From Brevipalpus yothersi (taxonomy: Eukaryota; Arthropoda; Arachnida; Trombidiformes; Tenuipalpidae): a DNA stretch of 64,000 nt. Positions 38,611-50,537 of the stretch are shown here, piece after piece. The stretch's first letter is position 1; every line of letters starts with the position of its first letter. Where the stretch lies: contig QZCP01000734.1 of assembly GCA_003956705.1 (NCBI GenBank), positions 101,613-165,612 on the forward strand, read 5' to 3'. The notes beneath the pieces are model-generated. The model was not told the DNA's origin and did no database searches. It worked only from the letters and a program-made list of their open reading frames with translations. Both the position numbers and the translations under genes were made by a program.

Positions 38611-38844
38611 TTATGGGGCCAATATGATGTTCCAACTGGCAACAAGTGAGCACAAAAAGAATACTGTCATTAACATGTAAATTTTATTCATACGTTGTAC
38701 TTTTCTCACACCAAACAGTGATAATGTTGGAAGAAGAATAATTAAATTGGAAAAAAATTTATCTTTTTCACTGTTTTGATGGACAAAAGCTTCTGAACAC
38801 TGAAAAAGGCACCATAGAACGAACACCAAAATTGACACTTTCAA
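38611..38844 (-). other. Short open frame with signal-peptide-like start, upstream of DPP-like gene
   Basis: A 77-residue frame begins MKVSILVFVLWCLFQCSEAF, which looks like a signal peptide, and later has a second hydrophobic stretch (LMTVFFLCSLVASW). It lies just 5' of the proposed DPP-like start, so it could be an upstream open frame, a separate tiny gene, or chance. There is no splice partner or family match. Confidence 0.2.
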
Positions 38845-39564
38845 AGCTGGTCTTTTTGGCTATTTTCTCGATTATTTCACTTCATCTTCAACTAATATTC
38901 TCATGAATACATTTTGAAATGAAATTTTGTATGCATCGAAACATTATACACTGGAAGCATTTTATGGTGAATATTCTTCACACTCGCACTCGATGAAAAC
39001 ATCATATGGTAAAGAATACTTGACCGCACTTTTTGATTCAATTCTTTGCCTATGAGATTCCTTGGAGCAAGTGCTCGAATTCTACTGAAGGAATGCTATT
39101 CTCTTGCTCTCTCTCTCTTCTGAACACATATTTTCACTCATCTCTTCCATTTCTTGCGCCTATTCAGTTGCATCATTCTATCTTGAACTTGGTGTAGAAC
39201 GAGCCAATGCCAGTTAGAATAACAGATCGATACAAAAAAGAAAATCTAACCGCCAGAGAGCACTAGCCCTATGAGCTGGTCTGAGATTTTCGTTTTTTCG
39301 ATTATTCCTCAGAAACTTTCAGCAAATATTCTTTGACGCAAGAAATATCATACTGATTGATAGTAGCAGCTATGGAAAAATAGAAAATAAGTATATGTTA
39401 CGTCCAAAAACAAGGTATAATGAAATTCGCTAGTTTTAATATCATCAATGAATAAAAATATCAATGATTAATATCAATATTGATAATCAACAATAAGAAT
39501 ATTCTATTCAATCGGCAGGATTCCTTAGATTTTGGATCTAGTTATCTCACTTTGAAGCATAAAG

Positions 39565-39614
<50 letters not shown>

Positions 39615-39965
39615 TCGAAAAGAATATAATCGAAAAGTTCAGTCTTGATCACTTTAAAGCTAGATTGCTTGGATTTTTGCAGAAGATTCGATTTTAATTG
39701 TCTCTGTGAACTTTATCACAAAACTAGGTCTTATGGGAGCTGATCCTTTTTCACCTGGAATTTTACAGAATTTCCCCTGAAAAACTATGTCATAATAGCA
39801 TCATCAGTTGTCCAATTCTAAGTATTCCTTAGTACACCTGTTGTGGGTGGTGAGACTCAATATCAGTGACACCCATTCTTAATTATAAATTCCAAACAGA
39901 ATACTCCACCTGAGTACTATTCTCACTCATATTTTGTGCCATTTGTAGCTCCCTAATAAATTCGA
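38845..39965. other. Intergenic between DPP-like gene and the secreted-protein array
   Basis: No exon seen. A (CT)n run lies at 39566-39610. This marks the left border of the tandem array. Confidence 0.5.
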
Positions 39966-39971
39966 TATAAA
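39966..39971 (+). promoter_or_regulatory. TATA box of array gene A
   Basis: TATAAA about 95 bases before the Met at 40065. Confidence 0.5.
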
Positions 39972-40064
39972 GTGTATCATCAAGTTTTAAAAATCACATT
40001 CGTTAGTAAAACTAAAGCAGACTATCATCATAATTAAGACGACTATATTCATTAACTTTTGATC

Positions 40065-41223
40065 ATGATCTCTCGACATTGTTTGTTATTTATCCTTTCA
40101 TCTATTGTTATATACGATGGTGAGTTGGGATCAATACTAATGAAAAAATTTTAGTAAAATTCCATCTTTCCAATTCATCTACCTAAATTTTCAGGATGTC
40201 AGGCCAAACTTTTGACCAAAGCTGATTTTTCTGATGCCTGCAAGGAAGGAATTGATCTCTCATTCCGTGGATTCAATGATTCCGATATAAACGAATTGTT
40301 GGCCAAAAAATTGCTCGACAAGTATGTATCAGATATGGAGCCCGTACAACTACGTGGCGGTATGCCCAATGGCAATTGTGGTCAAAACTCAAATGGATGG
40401 TGTCAATATGGTGTTATGGATGATCTATGGATATTGACCAAACAAGTGATTTGGGTCATATATAAGGTTCCCTTTTTCATCTTTGGTAACCCTATTTCAC
40501 CCTATCCAAACCAAATGCCCTATGGTGGAAGCTATGGTGGGGACAGTTACAGTGGCAGTTATGGTGGCAGTTATGGCGACAGTTACAGTGGTGGCTATGA
40601 GCCCAGCTATGGCGGTAGCTATGGAGGTGGCGAATCATATGGTAACAATTATTATGGAGCCAGATACGGAACTGGTAATTTATACAACCAATATGTTAAT
40701 TGAATGATAAATTCTAATTTCATCTCATCTAATAGCTGGACGTCAATCTGCAACCTCATTTGGTCAACCACAACCGGCGGCACCTCATCGTGGACCACAA
40801 AGATTTGGTCGACGTGAATTGGTGGCCACATGTGATCGAATCGAATTTCCGGCTGTATTTGATATCAGAAATCTTCGAGATGTTGGATCATTTGTTCGTG
40901 GTCTCAAGTTGAGGAGTGATATTCGAATTCCTCAAGCTATTATCAATGGTATCTCAAATGCTCTGCGTTTTGGTACCAAAAGCTCTAAGAAAGCTTCTGC
41001 AAGCTCAAAACCTTCAGTAGATTCATCTTCAGCATCGTCAACATCCGTTGATGATCTATCTTCCACACTGACCGATGATTTATCTTTCACACCGGAAGAT
41101 GATCTGCCCAACACTCGAGATGAAAAATTTCCCGAGATGGAGAATCCACCGATTGAGGTGCCAGAGGATCTTCTGACCGAGCAGCCAACCGAGACAAATA
41201 CTGAGAAACCTTTATCTTTATGA
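40065..41223 (+). CDS. Array gene A: two-domain secreted protein with Gly/Tyr/Ser core
   Basis: Member of the unrecognised secreted family of this array. Exons 40065-40119, 40195-40674, 40736-41223; 340 residues. Signal peptide MISRHCLLFILSSIVIYDG. N-terminal domain: KADFSDACKEG, then an NDS glycosylation sequon. A short Cys-containing insert (NGNCGQNSNGWCQYG) is unique to this member. The core has repeated Ser-Tyr-Gly-Gly and Ser-Gly-Ser-Tyr units (about residues 110-180). The C-terminal domain begins TCDRIEFPAVFDIRNLRD. It then carries a unique acidic Ser/Thr/Pro tail (DDLSSTLTDDLSFTPEDD) to the end. AATAAA lies at 41448. Both introns are phase 1, unlike the phase 1 then phase 0 pattern of most minus-strand members. 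Silk, glue or coat protein is a guess. Confidence 0.85.
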
Positions 41224-41447
41224 TTTCAGAATTAAAAAATATTAGTTTTCACGATTCCAAAAAATTTGCTGCAAAAAATGAAACAGATATATATCACCAA
41301 ATGTAGCCTAAAAAATCTAGAATAAATTCCACTAGATATCTCTCTAATTGTTTGATAGGAAGTGATTCTTAATTGTGATATTTTTGAAAAATTATTACAA
41401 TATGATCAGATCATTGTTGCAATTTGCTCAATATTCCATTTTCAATC

Positions 41448-41453
41448 AATAAA
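41448..41453 (+). terminator. Poly(A) signal of array gene A
   Basis: AATAAA about 225 bases after the stop codon. Confidence 0.55.
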
Positions 41454-41992
41454 ATGAGAATTTTGAATTTAACTTCAGTTTAAATTTTTTCAACCGATTA
41501 CTATTCTGTATACTTTCGATAGCTCAGAAGCTAAAGTTGTCCTAAAATTTTGCCAGAAATTCGTTTTAACTACTTGATTTGATCCAATTCTGATAGTCAA
41601 ATATAATTTCAATAAAACTTTTGTCCATCCAGCATCTAATAGGCAATATATTCCATTCAAATTCATGGAAAAGTTTCGAGATCTGAGCTCTGAATAAAAA
41701 TGAGTATAAATCATTGATCCATACCATAGGAAAATCACTTTCAACTTCAATCTTGAAATTTTACCCAAAACCCATTGACCTCATGATTCTGTTTTGTCTG
41801 ATAACAATAAAAAAAATTAACATGTTTCACACAGATCTTGATTTCAATCTAGTTCATTTTGCACAAGTGTTGATGCTAATGATGCTAATGCTTGAAATCA
41901 TTAGCAAGTGTTTATGAGATATACTTTGCACTTAATCAGTTGCAGTTCATCTTTCCAGTTGAACTACAAAACAGCACTAGATACTTGCCAAC
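41454..41992. other. Spacer between array genes A and B
   Basis: No exon or clear TATA box seen; should hold the promoter of gene B. Confidence 0.45.
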
Positions 41993-44986
41993 ATGAAGTA
42001 TTCCTTAATACTGTTATCATCTCTATTTTTCAATTGTGCTATTTGCCTTCAAGGTAAGTCCAATGAAAGCTGGAATAATCCATTTGCTATTCTTCCAATT
42101 CTGCTGGAAGACATTTTACCTCGACCGATAACTAGTAAGTTTGTTGGTTGAAAATTTCAGAGAGAAGGCTCATCCATTAAGCATATTCAAATTTTTTCAA
42201 CCCATGAGATAGACAAGTGAAATGCTGTGCTTTATCCAAATTTTGAATTTCAAAATTTTTGTATATTCCCAGAGACAACTTTTGATACGCCAAATCAGCA
42301 AAACAGTTTACTGCAAATCAAGAATCCTCTTGTTGAAATATGTGAGGAAACTTTCCAGCTGGTCAACCAAGGCGTTAATCTGACCACTATCGAGGACACT
42401 TTGGTGAGAAAAATTAGACAGCCTAAGCAAGCATGGAAAGCTGGTAAGGAATGGTATTAGAGATTATGATTCATATCTTTCAAGTCCAACTATTCTCCAA
42501 TTTAGAGAAGAAACCCAGCAAGAGTAAAGCGAAGAAATCGAAAAAACCTTCTTCAAATTCAGATAAGTCTCGAGAACAGAGCAAAAAGCCGATTCGACCT
42601 ATTTCATCAACCAAACCACAGAGTAATTCTCAAGCAAAACATGGTAAGATTGTATGATAATTATGATAGGGTTTCTCTCGCTAATTAATTCTATTCAATC
42701 CTATTAATTTGACCACCTAGAAACCAAACCAATCAGCTCATCTCGTCCAGGCCGAGGTAAAGTTTCAGTAAAACCAAGTTCATCCAAACCTAATCCCACA
42801 GCACCGGAACGCAAACCAGAGAGACATCCGCAAAATGACCCAGAAAATCATCAATCAAGACCCCAGAGCCAGGTAAATAATTTTAAATAGTAGCTATTTT
42901 GAGATGATAAACAAGCAGTAATTGATGGCTATATAAATTTTTTCCAATCAGAGTGGCTTCGAAAAACCAAGAGATAGGCCTCAATCAAATCGACCTCACC
43001 CTGTGGTTAATAGGCCTCCACCAGAATCGGGTGAGGATGAAGAAGATGAAGAATATCATATTCCCAAGCAGGATCACAGACCTCCTCAGGGTGAATTCCA
43101 AGTTCTCCCACCAGTAGCTGGTAGACCACCGGCAAGGCCTCCAACATCAACACCCAATAGACCTACCTCTTCCACCAGACCACCTTCATCACCTCCGAGA
43201 GAGGATGAAGATTTTCCACCAGAATCCATGAGACCTCCTCATTCTGATAGACCTTCTAGACCACCAGTATCATCTGGTGCATCATCATCATTTTTTGATG
43301 GAGATGAAGATGATGAAGAGGAGGATGAGGTGAATTTTGATGATGAGGAAGAAAATTATCCATCAAATACCGATAGACCACAACAATCAAGACCTCCACA
43401 ATCTAGTAGTAGTAGACCTTCCACAAGACCACCCACATCAACTCTTGGTGGTCATCATCAACAGCAACAGGGCCCATCACCACCTTTGGATGATGAATTT
43501 GAGGACGAAGACGACGATTCCTCAGAATCATTCACTACAGATGAATTTAATCCGGGTTTCCAAACAGAACAATTCAATCCAGGTTTCCAACCTGATAAAT
43601 TCACTCCCGGAATCTCTGGATCCAGCCCAGGATTCCCTGCATTTGACAATAGTCCCTTCAGTCCATTCGGCAACAGTCCTGGTATTGGCAACAATCCACG
43701 CCCACAGACAGGACCATTCGCAAATGATTTCAATCCAGGCCTCCAGCCATCCTATAGTGGTAGGCCAAATCAAGGTTTCATACCGGAAGATGATGACGAT
43801 GACGATGATGAAGATGAACGATTGCAATCAAATTTGATGGTGGATGATTCAGGCCCAGGACCACAGGGGCCACTTGGTCCTGATTCTTCAATTGGACCAT
43901 ATGATTTCGCTAACGATGATGGCTATGAAGAGAGTGGCTATGTTCCAGAAGAGTCAGATTATGAGCCTAATATTCCAAATTTTGAAACGGAGCGTCCACC
44001 ATTGATAATCACCAATCTAGGACCACAAGGAGGAGGTGATTCACTGGAAGGATGGGCTGTTGGTCCTGATGACAATATTGGAAGTGATCTTGAGGCTGAG
44101 GAAGATGATGAATTGAGCGATGATTGGGGTATGTTGAGGTATCACTACTGTACCCTCAACCTTTGACCGAGCCAAGTTTTGCAGTGGGGAATATTATCAG
44201 ACAAAAACTTTAAATTCCCTTTTGCATAGTCCTTATTTTTTCTTCTATCCCCATTGACAAGTAAACTTTTGATTTTTTCAGATGATTTCCGTCAAAATTC
44301 AAACAACAATGGTTTTTCTAGTCCACAGCATGGCCATAACCTAGGTCATAACCCAAGTCATAACCCAAGTCAAAACCCAAGTCAAAACCAAGGTCACCAT
44401 GGTAATGGTCAAGCCATTTGAATTCGAAATTCGCTTTAATCGTTATTCTTTTTTTTCAGATCAACCACTGAACAATTATAATTACCATGGTCAGTATCTA
44501 AGAGATGTGTTTTTTGACACAAAATGTGTTTCACTAAATGTGGAAAATTCAAATAGCGTATCTGATCTTTATCATGGAAACTAAATTTTAATTCCTTTCC
44601 CTAGATTCTGAAGAGCATGATGAACATGGGTCTCAGAGCTCAGGTAATACTGATATGCTGAAGTATAGCCGTGATGATTCTCAATTTATCATATTCTTAA
44701 TTTAGATGGAAATAGTTGGCTCAATAATAACTTGTTCGGTGTGATGTCAAACGATGTGGTTCGTGATTTTGTTCATAATCTGTTGAAATTCCTTGGTGTT
44801 AGACAAAAATTTGGTTCACAAAGATCTGAGATTGTTTCTGGTGTTGATATTGCCCGCAAAAAATGCGCTATTCTTGATGTAACTTATTTCATTCCACAAT
44901 CATCGAAAAGCGATGGCAATGTTAAATCTTCAAATGTTTTGACAGCTTCTGCTGATAAAACTAATGAACAACAATCAACTAGATAG
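41993..44986 (+). CDS. Array gene B: long Pro-rich, acidic secreted protein
   Basis: Nine exons close in frame: 41993-42134, 42273-42443, 42506-42643, 42721-42872, 42952-44128, 44282-44401, 44460-44489, 44605-44643, 44706-44986; 749 residues. Signal peptide ends near FFNCAICLQG. The family N-domain is present but short: NPLVEICEETFQLVNQGVNL, with an NLT sequon. Then follow a Lys/Ser/Pro basic part, a very long disordered core alternating RPP-type Pro motifs with runs of Asp/Glu, DEFNPGFQ-like repeats, and a 15-base repeat coding HNPSQ-like units (44335-44390). The C-terminal exon (DFVHNLLKFLGVRQKFG, then ARKKCAILDVTYFIP) only faintly recalls the family C-domain. The core shows strong charge patterning. 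It is the largest, most exon-rich member. GTAAGT at 42054 is read through; using it would leave no good exon 2. Confidence 0.8.
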
Positions 44987-45187
44987 ATCAGCTTAAATAT
45001 CAGGCATTCCACGGAAGAGCTCAATGAAATGGTAATCGTAAATGGTAAAGTAATCTCAGATGAGCTCAAAGTTCTCAAGATCATGAGAATTTTAGATTTA
45101 TTAAAATTATTACTCCAAAACAAAAGAAAAAGTGATCAAAATAATCTTATCAATTTAAGGGACATGAGATAATCAATGTGTTTGTTT

Positions 45188-46637
45188 TCATTTTTTCCAA
45201 TGAGAATGATATCCATAACCATACCCCAATCCACCATAGCCACCATAACCGCCATATGGATAACTTCCATATCCTGAATAATGAATAATGATAAAATCAA
45301 TCATGAACTTTTCGAAAATCAGTCTCAATTTTCAGCCTCACCATAGCCACCATAACCAGAGTAAGGATAATTGTACGAATAAGGACCTAGAAGATAATGT
45401 CAAAAATTTTTCCCATAAATCTTTGTTATACTAAATATGATCTATTCCATGAACACCATGACGACACTTAAAAAGAATATCTGATAAGTTTCTCTCTTTT
45501 CTTTATCAGAAATTCTTATATTCAAATACACCATGACCAGGCTAGTCGATTGTTCATGTCCTGATGTTAGCTCATGCATGATGATTACAATAAGAACCTT
45601 GAAACATCATTCCTCAAGATTGTCAAAACTCATCTTTTCGACGGTTTTTATCCATATCTATTCAGGCAGAACTTTCGCTCACCAAGGCTGAACGAAGCCA
45701 CTGTCTAATTAAGCTTTACAAAAGTTTTCAGAATCTTAACTACTCCTTGATTGAACCATGAGAGAACATTTTATTATCACTCATTCTAGGAAAATTAATG
45801 ATTCCAGTGCCCCTGGAAAAGAATGGAAAGTGATATGTTATACTCACTTAACCCTCCATAGCCTCCGTAACCTCCGTAACCCCCGTAACCCCCATAACCT
45901 CCATAGCCTCCATAGCCTCCGTAGCCTCCGTAACCTCCATAGCTATCATAACTGGAGATAGATGAAATGAAATACGGGAAAAAGTGATCTGGTATTCAAA
46001 TCACGAATATTCAGATGATACATACCCATGATATCCATAATACGGATTACTCAGACCTGAATAATTGCGAAAAAAAGTGTATCTATCAATAATAGTCCGG
46101 TGAGGTGACGATTTGAATTATCGATAGCAAACGTTATCGTTCTTTAAAGAGTTGGAATGCTTTCTATTGATCAGATAGAAGTTGGTCTAATAACAGATGA
46201 TCTTGGTATATGGGAAACTTACCATAACCTAAGGAACCATATCTGAGACCGTTGATTGGGATGAAATTTGACAATAAATAAATGGTTATCCACAGTGAAA
46301 CGATTAATGATGTATTAATTTTGAGTTCCTGTAATCCAAAATAATTTCAGATGAAGTTTTTTACTCAATAACACTCTTCAAAATTATCTCTCAGCTCATT
46401 TGAGAAACTTTTTATCGTAATTTTTTTCTGGACCGATCAACGATCGAAACATAATTGTAACTCATGTTATCCATATAAAATCAAATGAATCTTCGAAAAA
46501 ATCATGCAAAACATACACCCAATAGATACACAAACATGTATATAAATATATTTTGGAAAACTCAATTTCATTTTGACCAAGAGTGGAAAAAATTTGAAAG
46601 CAGAAACATAATTTATCTAACTCACTTTTTGGAACAT
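45188..46637 (-). CDS. Gene C: Gly-Gly-Tyr-rich secreted protein
   Basis: Six exons: 46626-46637, 46223-46328, 46026-46056, 45848-45951, 45342-45386, 45188-45273; 127 residues. The 12-base first exon gives MFQK; exon 2 gives the hydrophobic leader (LIVSLWITIYLLSNFIPING). The rest is Gly/Tyr, with about nine GGY units in a row coded at 45848-45940, then GGYG and SYPYGGYGGYG, ending GYHSHWKK. There is no Cys, and neither array domain is present. Similar Gly/Tyr proteins occur in cuticle, eggshell and silk of arthropods. It sits convergent to gene B with about 200 bases between stops, inside the array but not of the same family. A minus-strand AATAAA is at 45097-45102. The first exon is the least certain part. 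Confidence 0.75.
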
Positions 46638-47655
46638 TGTACGTATCGAAAATAAGAACCAAACAATAAAAATGGACAAAACGTAGGATCAATAAGTCAA
46701 ATCAATGGTAAAAATTATCATCACAATTCGATGATATTGATGCTGTTTGAATTGATTGGGAAAAATATTTCGACTAGTCACTCTCACTCTCAAATCACAA
46801 TGAACATTCCCTCATTCTCTCTCGCTTTCTCTCTCTCTCATAACACCAAAACATAATCATCTACGTAAACGGCCTTAGCTCACCCCTTGATCAGGATGCA
46901 AATGAAAGAATTCCGCTTTGTAATTGTAATTGTTTTACCACTAACATAATGACCTGCATGGAATCCTCCGAGTCTCTCTCTCTCTCTCTCTCTCTCTCTT
47001 TGGTAGTAGTAGATCTTCTGTACATTTACCCGAAGCTTTAACGATGAATAAAAAATGTTAATAATGATGATAAAATGCATCGGGTATTCGTTACGCTATT
47101 GAACTTCATCCATCATTAGTTCAATTCATGCGAGAATTTTTTTCTCTTTCTGTTTAACGATTTCTGGGCCAAAAATTGCGGAAATTATTTATTGGCTTTT
47201 GATGAATGATTTATTTTTTTACCGTAATTTCCCTCTGTTTTGGGAACAACAGTCAAATAGCTGGATAGCTTCACCTAATATTGATATTTTAAAGTTTTTT
47301 CCCTTCATGATGACTTCAATGGTGATTGACTGAATTCTAGACATTCAGTTTTCTTCATCATCTCTATCGCCCTCAAACGCTTAAGGCATATATAAGAATG
47401 AATGGAATGAAGGCTAAAACTTGGTGTAAAAGGACAATATTGTATTGATAATAATAGTTCGGTTGTTGTTTTTTGAAGGTTCAAATGAATACATGAAAAT
47501 TCCCATATTCACAGTTTGCAAAGCAATTCTATTGAATTCTCAGATAATCATACATTTCATGGTTAAGGAGAAAAAAAAGATCGGATCATAAAAGTCGAAA
47601 ACTAGAAAAACTCAGCTTCATTTCATGGTTTTCTACTATTCTTATGATATGACTA
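46638..47655. other. Spacer between gene C and array gene D
   Basis: No exon seen. A (CT)n run at 46973-46999 makes a spurious Arg-Glu open frame. Confidence 0.5.
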
Positions 47656-48454
47656 CTAGAACTTTTTGCCATATCGTGCTTCCACCTCCTTTTGTCGACA
47701 ATCCAATCCATCTCTCAGATTTTCAATCTGAAGATGTAGCAAAAAATCGTGTAACATATTTCTTCGCTGAATGGCCACATCATAGAGAAAATCTTTCACC
47801 ATATTGGATTGACGAAGATCCAAGTGGGATGGAAAATGAAGATCAGTACATGAGTTGGCAATGTCAAACAATTTCTCGGCTTGCAGTGAGCCTCCATCAA
47901 ACATTTGGGCTTGCTCTTGTGCCGTTTTGTCCTCAATTATTAGTGTTTTACTGTTACATGGAAGTTTAAGTAATATGAGAGGAGAAAGTGCATGAGCTGG
48001 ACAATTGGAATTGGGTTCTGGTCCAGATCTTTGCAGTGATTCCATGGCACATAGAAAATTCTGAATGTAATGAACGAAGAATACAGCTGTTATCATCACA
48101 ATATGTGGTTTTATAGTTCTCATTTCTTACCATTTCCAGAGCAAATGCATCAGCAATTGATCGAAGTCTTAGGGTAGCATGTTCAATGTTCTCGTAGGTT
48201 TCATTTCGATCTATTAATCGAAGTTTCATGGCATTAACAACTCCATCCAGATCATTAGTTTCGACCACCGAATCACAAGCGAACCCGAGATCTTCATTTC
48301 TCAAAACAATCGCAAAACTCTCTGAAACAGATGGAAAAGCCATCAGAATATCGAAAAATCTGAAAATACTTGCGAAGAAACCGAGAAAAAGTCACAAACC
48401 ATTGATTAGCAAAAGTCCAACTCCAAAGAGAAACGTTATAATTGTTGGAATCAT
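47656..48454 (-). CDS. Array gene D: two-domain secreted protein, short core
   Basis: Exons 48400-48454, 48131-48321, 47656-48060; 216 residues. Signal peptide MIPTIITFLFGVGLLLING. N-domain NEDLGFACDSVVETNDLDG with a helical remainder (about residues 26-82); the usual sequon position is lost, though RNET occurs later. The core is only about 60 residues and not repetitive (GPEPNSNCPAHALSP). It holds two extra Cys plus the one at FLCAM. The C-domain is SCTDLHFPSHLDLRQSNMVK then VAIQRRNMLHDFLLHLQ. Introns are phase 1 and phase 0, the standard pattern of the array. It may be close to the ancestral, repeat-free form. Confidence 0.85.
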
Positions 48455-49540
48455 TTTTTAAACAATTAATTTGGATCTTCACTGCCAACTCATCCAATTT
48501 ACATATGGAACTTATATCATCTCCAAACAATCAGTGTAATCTCTCAATGCCAGTGATTCATTTACCATGGTTATCACCCATTTTCATTTACAGTTAACAT
48601 CTGGCTATATGAAGGATATACCGTTTGTACCGTGTGTCTAGGTCGATGCTCTTCAAAATCACAATTTTTTTTATGGAGAGCCAATTTCTTTACAATAGAA
48701 ACACAATGTAAAAATTTGAACATCTTAATCCAGCTTGCTGATTTATATAAGACCCCATTAAAAGCTTTGGTGGAATCAGGCCCTCTTTTCGATCTTGAAA
48801 GATTGTAGTCTCAAACAGTGTCGAATTTTCCAATTGAGATGATTTCTTGAATCAAATTGGATGATAATGCGATTTTTTTATAACTAGAAGAAATAGTTTT
48901 CACTATTCTGATTCTAATTTTACTCGATTCCTCACTTTTCTCAATGGAATGGCTATCAAGGTTTGCACTGATCTGTAAAAAGCTGGTTACCAAATACGAA
49001 TCTCTTTCACAAAGGAACGGAATTAAGGATTAAGATGAGGAAACATATCTGATTGCCATCTACTGAATCTTATAAATTTTTAAGTTCTAGTCTTAAGAAT
49101 TCATTTGATCGTCAGTTACTTGGGTTCAATTTTGGCAACATTAATTCCACAAATCAGTGTATTTAAGGTGACTAGCTAGATTCTCATCATTCCTTCTTGA
49201 TCTACGTAATCCACCTTATCAGTGAATCAAACTTATTTCTCAGAAACTTCAATTCAATAATGAAATTCCATCTAATTACAATGTAACAATTATGAACCAT
49301 TTTCAAGTAAGTAACACCGGTTTTTATTGTTTTTTCACACATATTAGTTAGGGTAAATCTATTTTAGCTATTTTTCGAGACTGTAGAGAATATAAATATA
49401 ATTTCATAAAATATATACTATGATTAAACGAGATAGTAATAAAATATATTTATATTACATTATATTTTATATTCATTCTTCCCTGAATTGAGCTTTAAAG
49501 CTCCAGGGTATCAATAGTAATCTAAATCGTTTTATAAATC
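48455..49540. other. Spacer between array genes D and E
   Basis: No exon seen. TATAAG (minus) at 48511-48516 could serve gene D, about 57 bases before its Met. Confidence 0.45.
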
Positions 49541-50453
49541 TCAATCCAGTCTTATGCGAGGCTGGTCCAAAATTTGTGCTATCAGCCTCTGTGGAGTGTC
49601 ATTTATGTTCAATAAAAGGGGAAACTGAAGGATTTCACATATATTTCTGGATGAAAATAGAAAATTCTTTATGGAATCCATCACCGGTTTCAATGGATGA
49701 AGCCCCTGGTGAGATTCAGGTTGCTCTTTCGGTGGCTTATTGGAGATAGGTTTCCCGTGGGTGGGTTTCTCTTGTGAAGATTGATCTGTAGTAAGCTCAG
49801 TAGAGGCAAGTTCATCAGATAGAACATCATCAGATGAAATATCATTGGATGGTGATTGATCAGAGGAAAGTTGATCTAAAGGAGCCTCATCAAAGGGAAG
49901 CTCGTCCAATAGAGGGTCCTTTGTAAGAGATGTATCCAAAGGTGTCTCATCTGAAGCAGATTGATCTGGAGTAGGCTCATCTGTAGTAGTAGGTTCCTCT
50001 GAATTGGGTTCATCTTCCTCTTCATAGTGAAAATCAGACTGTTCATGTGTCGGCTTATCTACTGGATCGTCCTCATAAGTGTTCTGTGGTTGCTGTGGTA
50101 TCAGAAAATTTTGTCCCTTGACTGATAGAAAGAAGCCATCAATCAATCTTTTAATCAGTTCCGCTATCTTGGCTGAAAATTTTTTAATCTTGCTTTCTTC
50201 AATCTTTTGGGCTCGAAGATGTTGCTCAATCCTGATTTTCGTTTGTTCAAGCTTTCCACCAGACTCTTTGTACGCTTTGCATGCGAATTTTAGATCACTT
50301 TTCCCGAGGATCAACGATTCTGAACCTACGATAATACCAGCTGACATCTACAATTTTAGAACAAGAAATGTGTACACAGAGAATAGTCTTACCTTGAATA
50401 GAACATAGCATTACAAGGAATCCAATGGATACCAACACGATAGATATACCCAT
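49541..50453 (-). CDS. Array gene E: two-domain secreted protein with acidic Ser/Thr/Pro core
   Basis: Exons 50393-50453 and 49541-50340; 286 residues. Signal peptide MGISIVLVSIGFLVMLCSIQ. N-domain KSDLKFACKAYKESGGKLEQ with a long Lys/Glu helix. The core (about 95-230) is strongly acidic with irregular repeats of the type SDE-x-PLD, SDQSPSND, TTDEPTPDQS. The C-domain ICEILQFPLLLNINDTPQRL is cut short: it stops at DQPRIRLD, about 20 residues before the end seen in relatives, lacking the QRQ helix. The second intron of the array pattern is absent. The acceptor at 50341 was chosen by frame, since the AG ten bases upstream gives an early stop. TATATAA lies at 50531-50537. Confidence 0.85.
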
Positions 50454-50530
50454 AGTCGAGAGGTTTTTTTCCTTTTTCAACTCCAGCTCAAAAAAACATT
50501 CTAATTAACTAATGGGAGATGAGAATACAA

Positions 50531-50537
50531 TTATATA
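50531..50537 (-). promoter_or_regulatory. TATA box of array gene E
   Basis: TATATAA on the minus strand about 80 bases before the Met at 50453. Confidence 0.5.

Noticed and set aside
42054..42059. GTAAGT after the signal peptide of gene B as a splice donor
   Set aside because: No acceptor restores a frame before 42134; reading through gives a continuous sequence that joins exon 2 in frame.
43337..43837. Second long frame inside gene B exon 5, rich in His/Asn/Gln
   Set aside because: Out-of-frame reading of the repetitive core; the chosen frame joins all nine exons without a stop.
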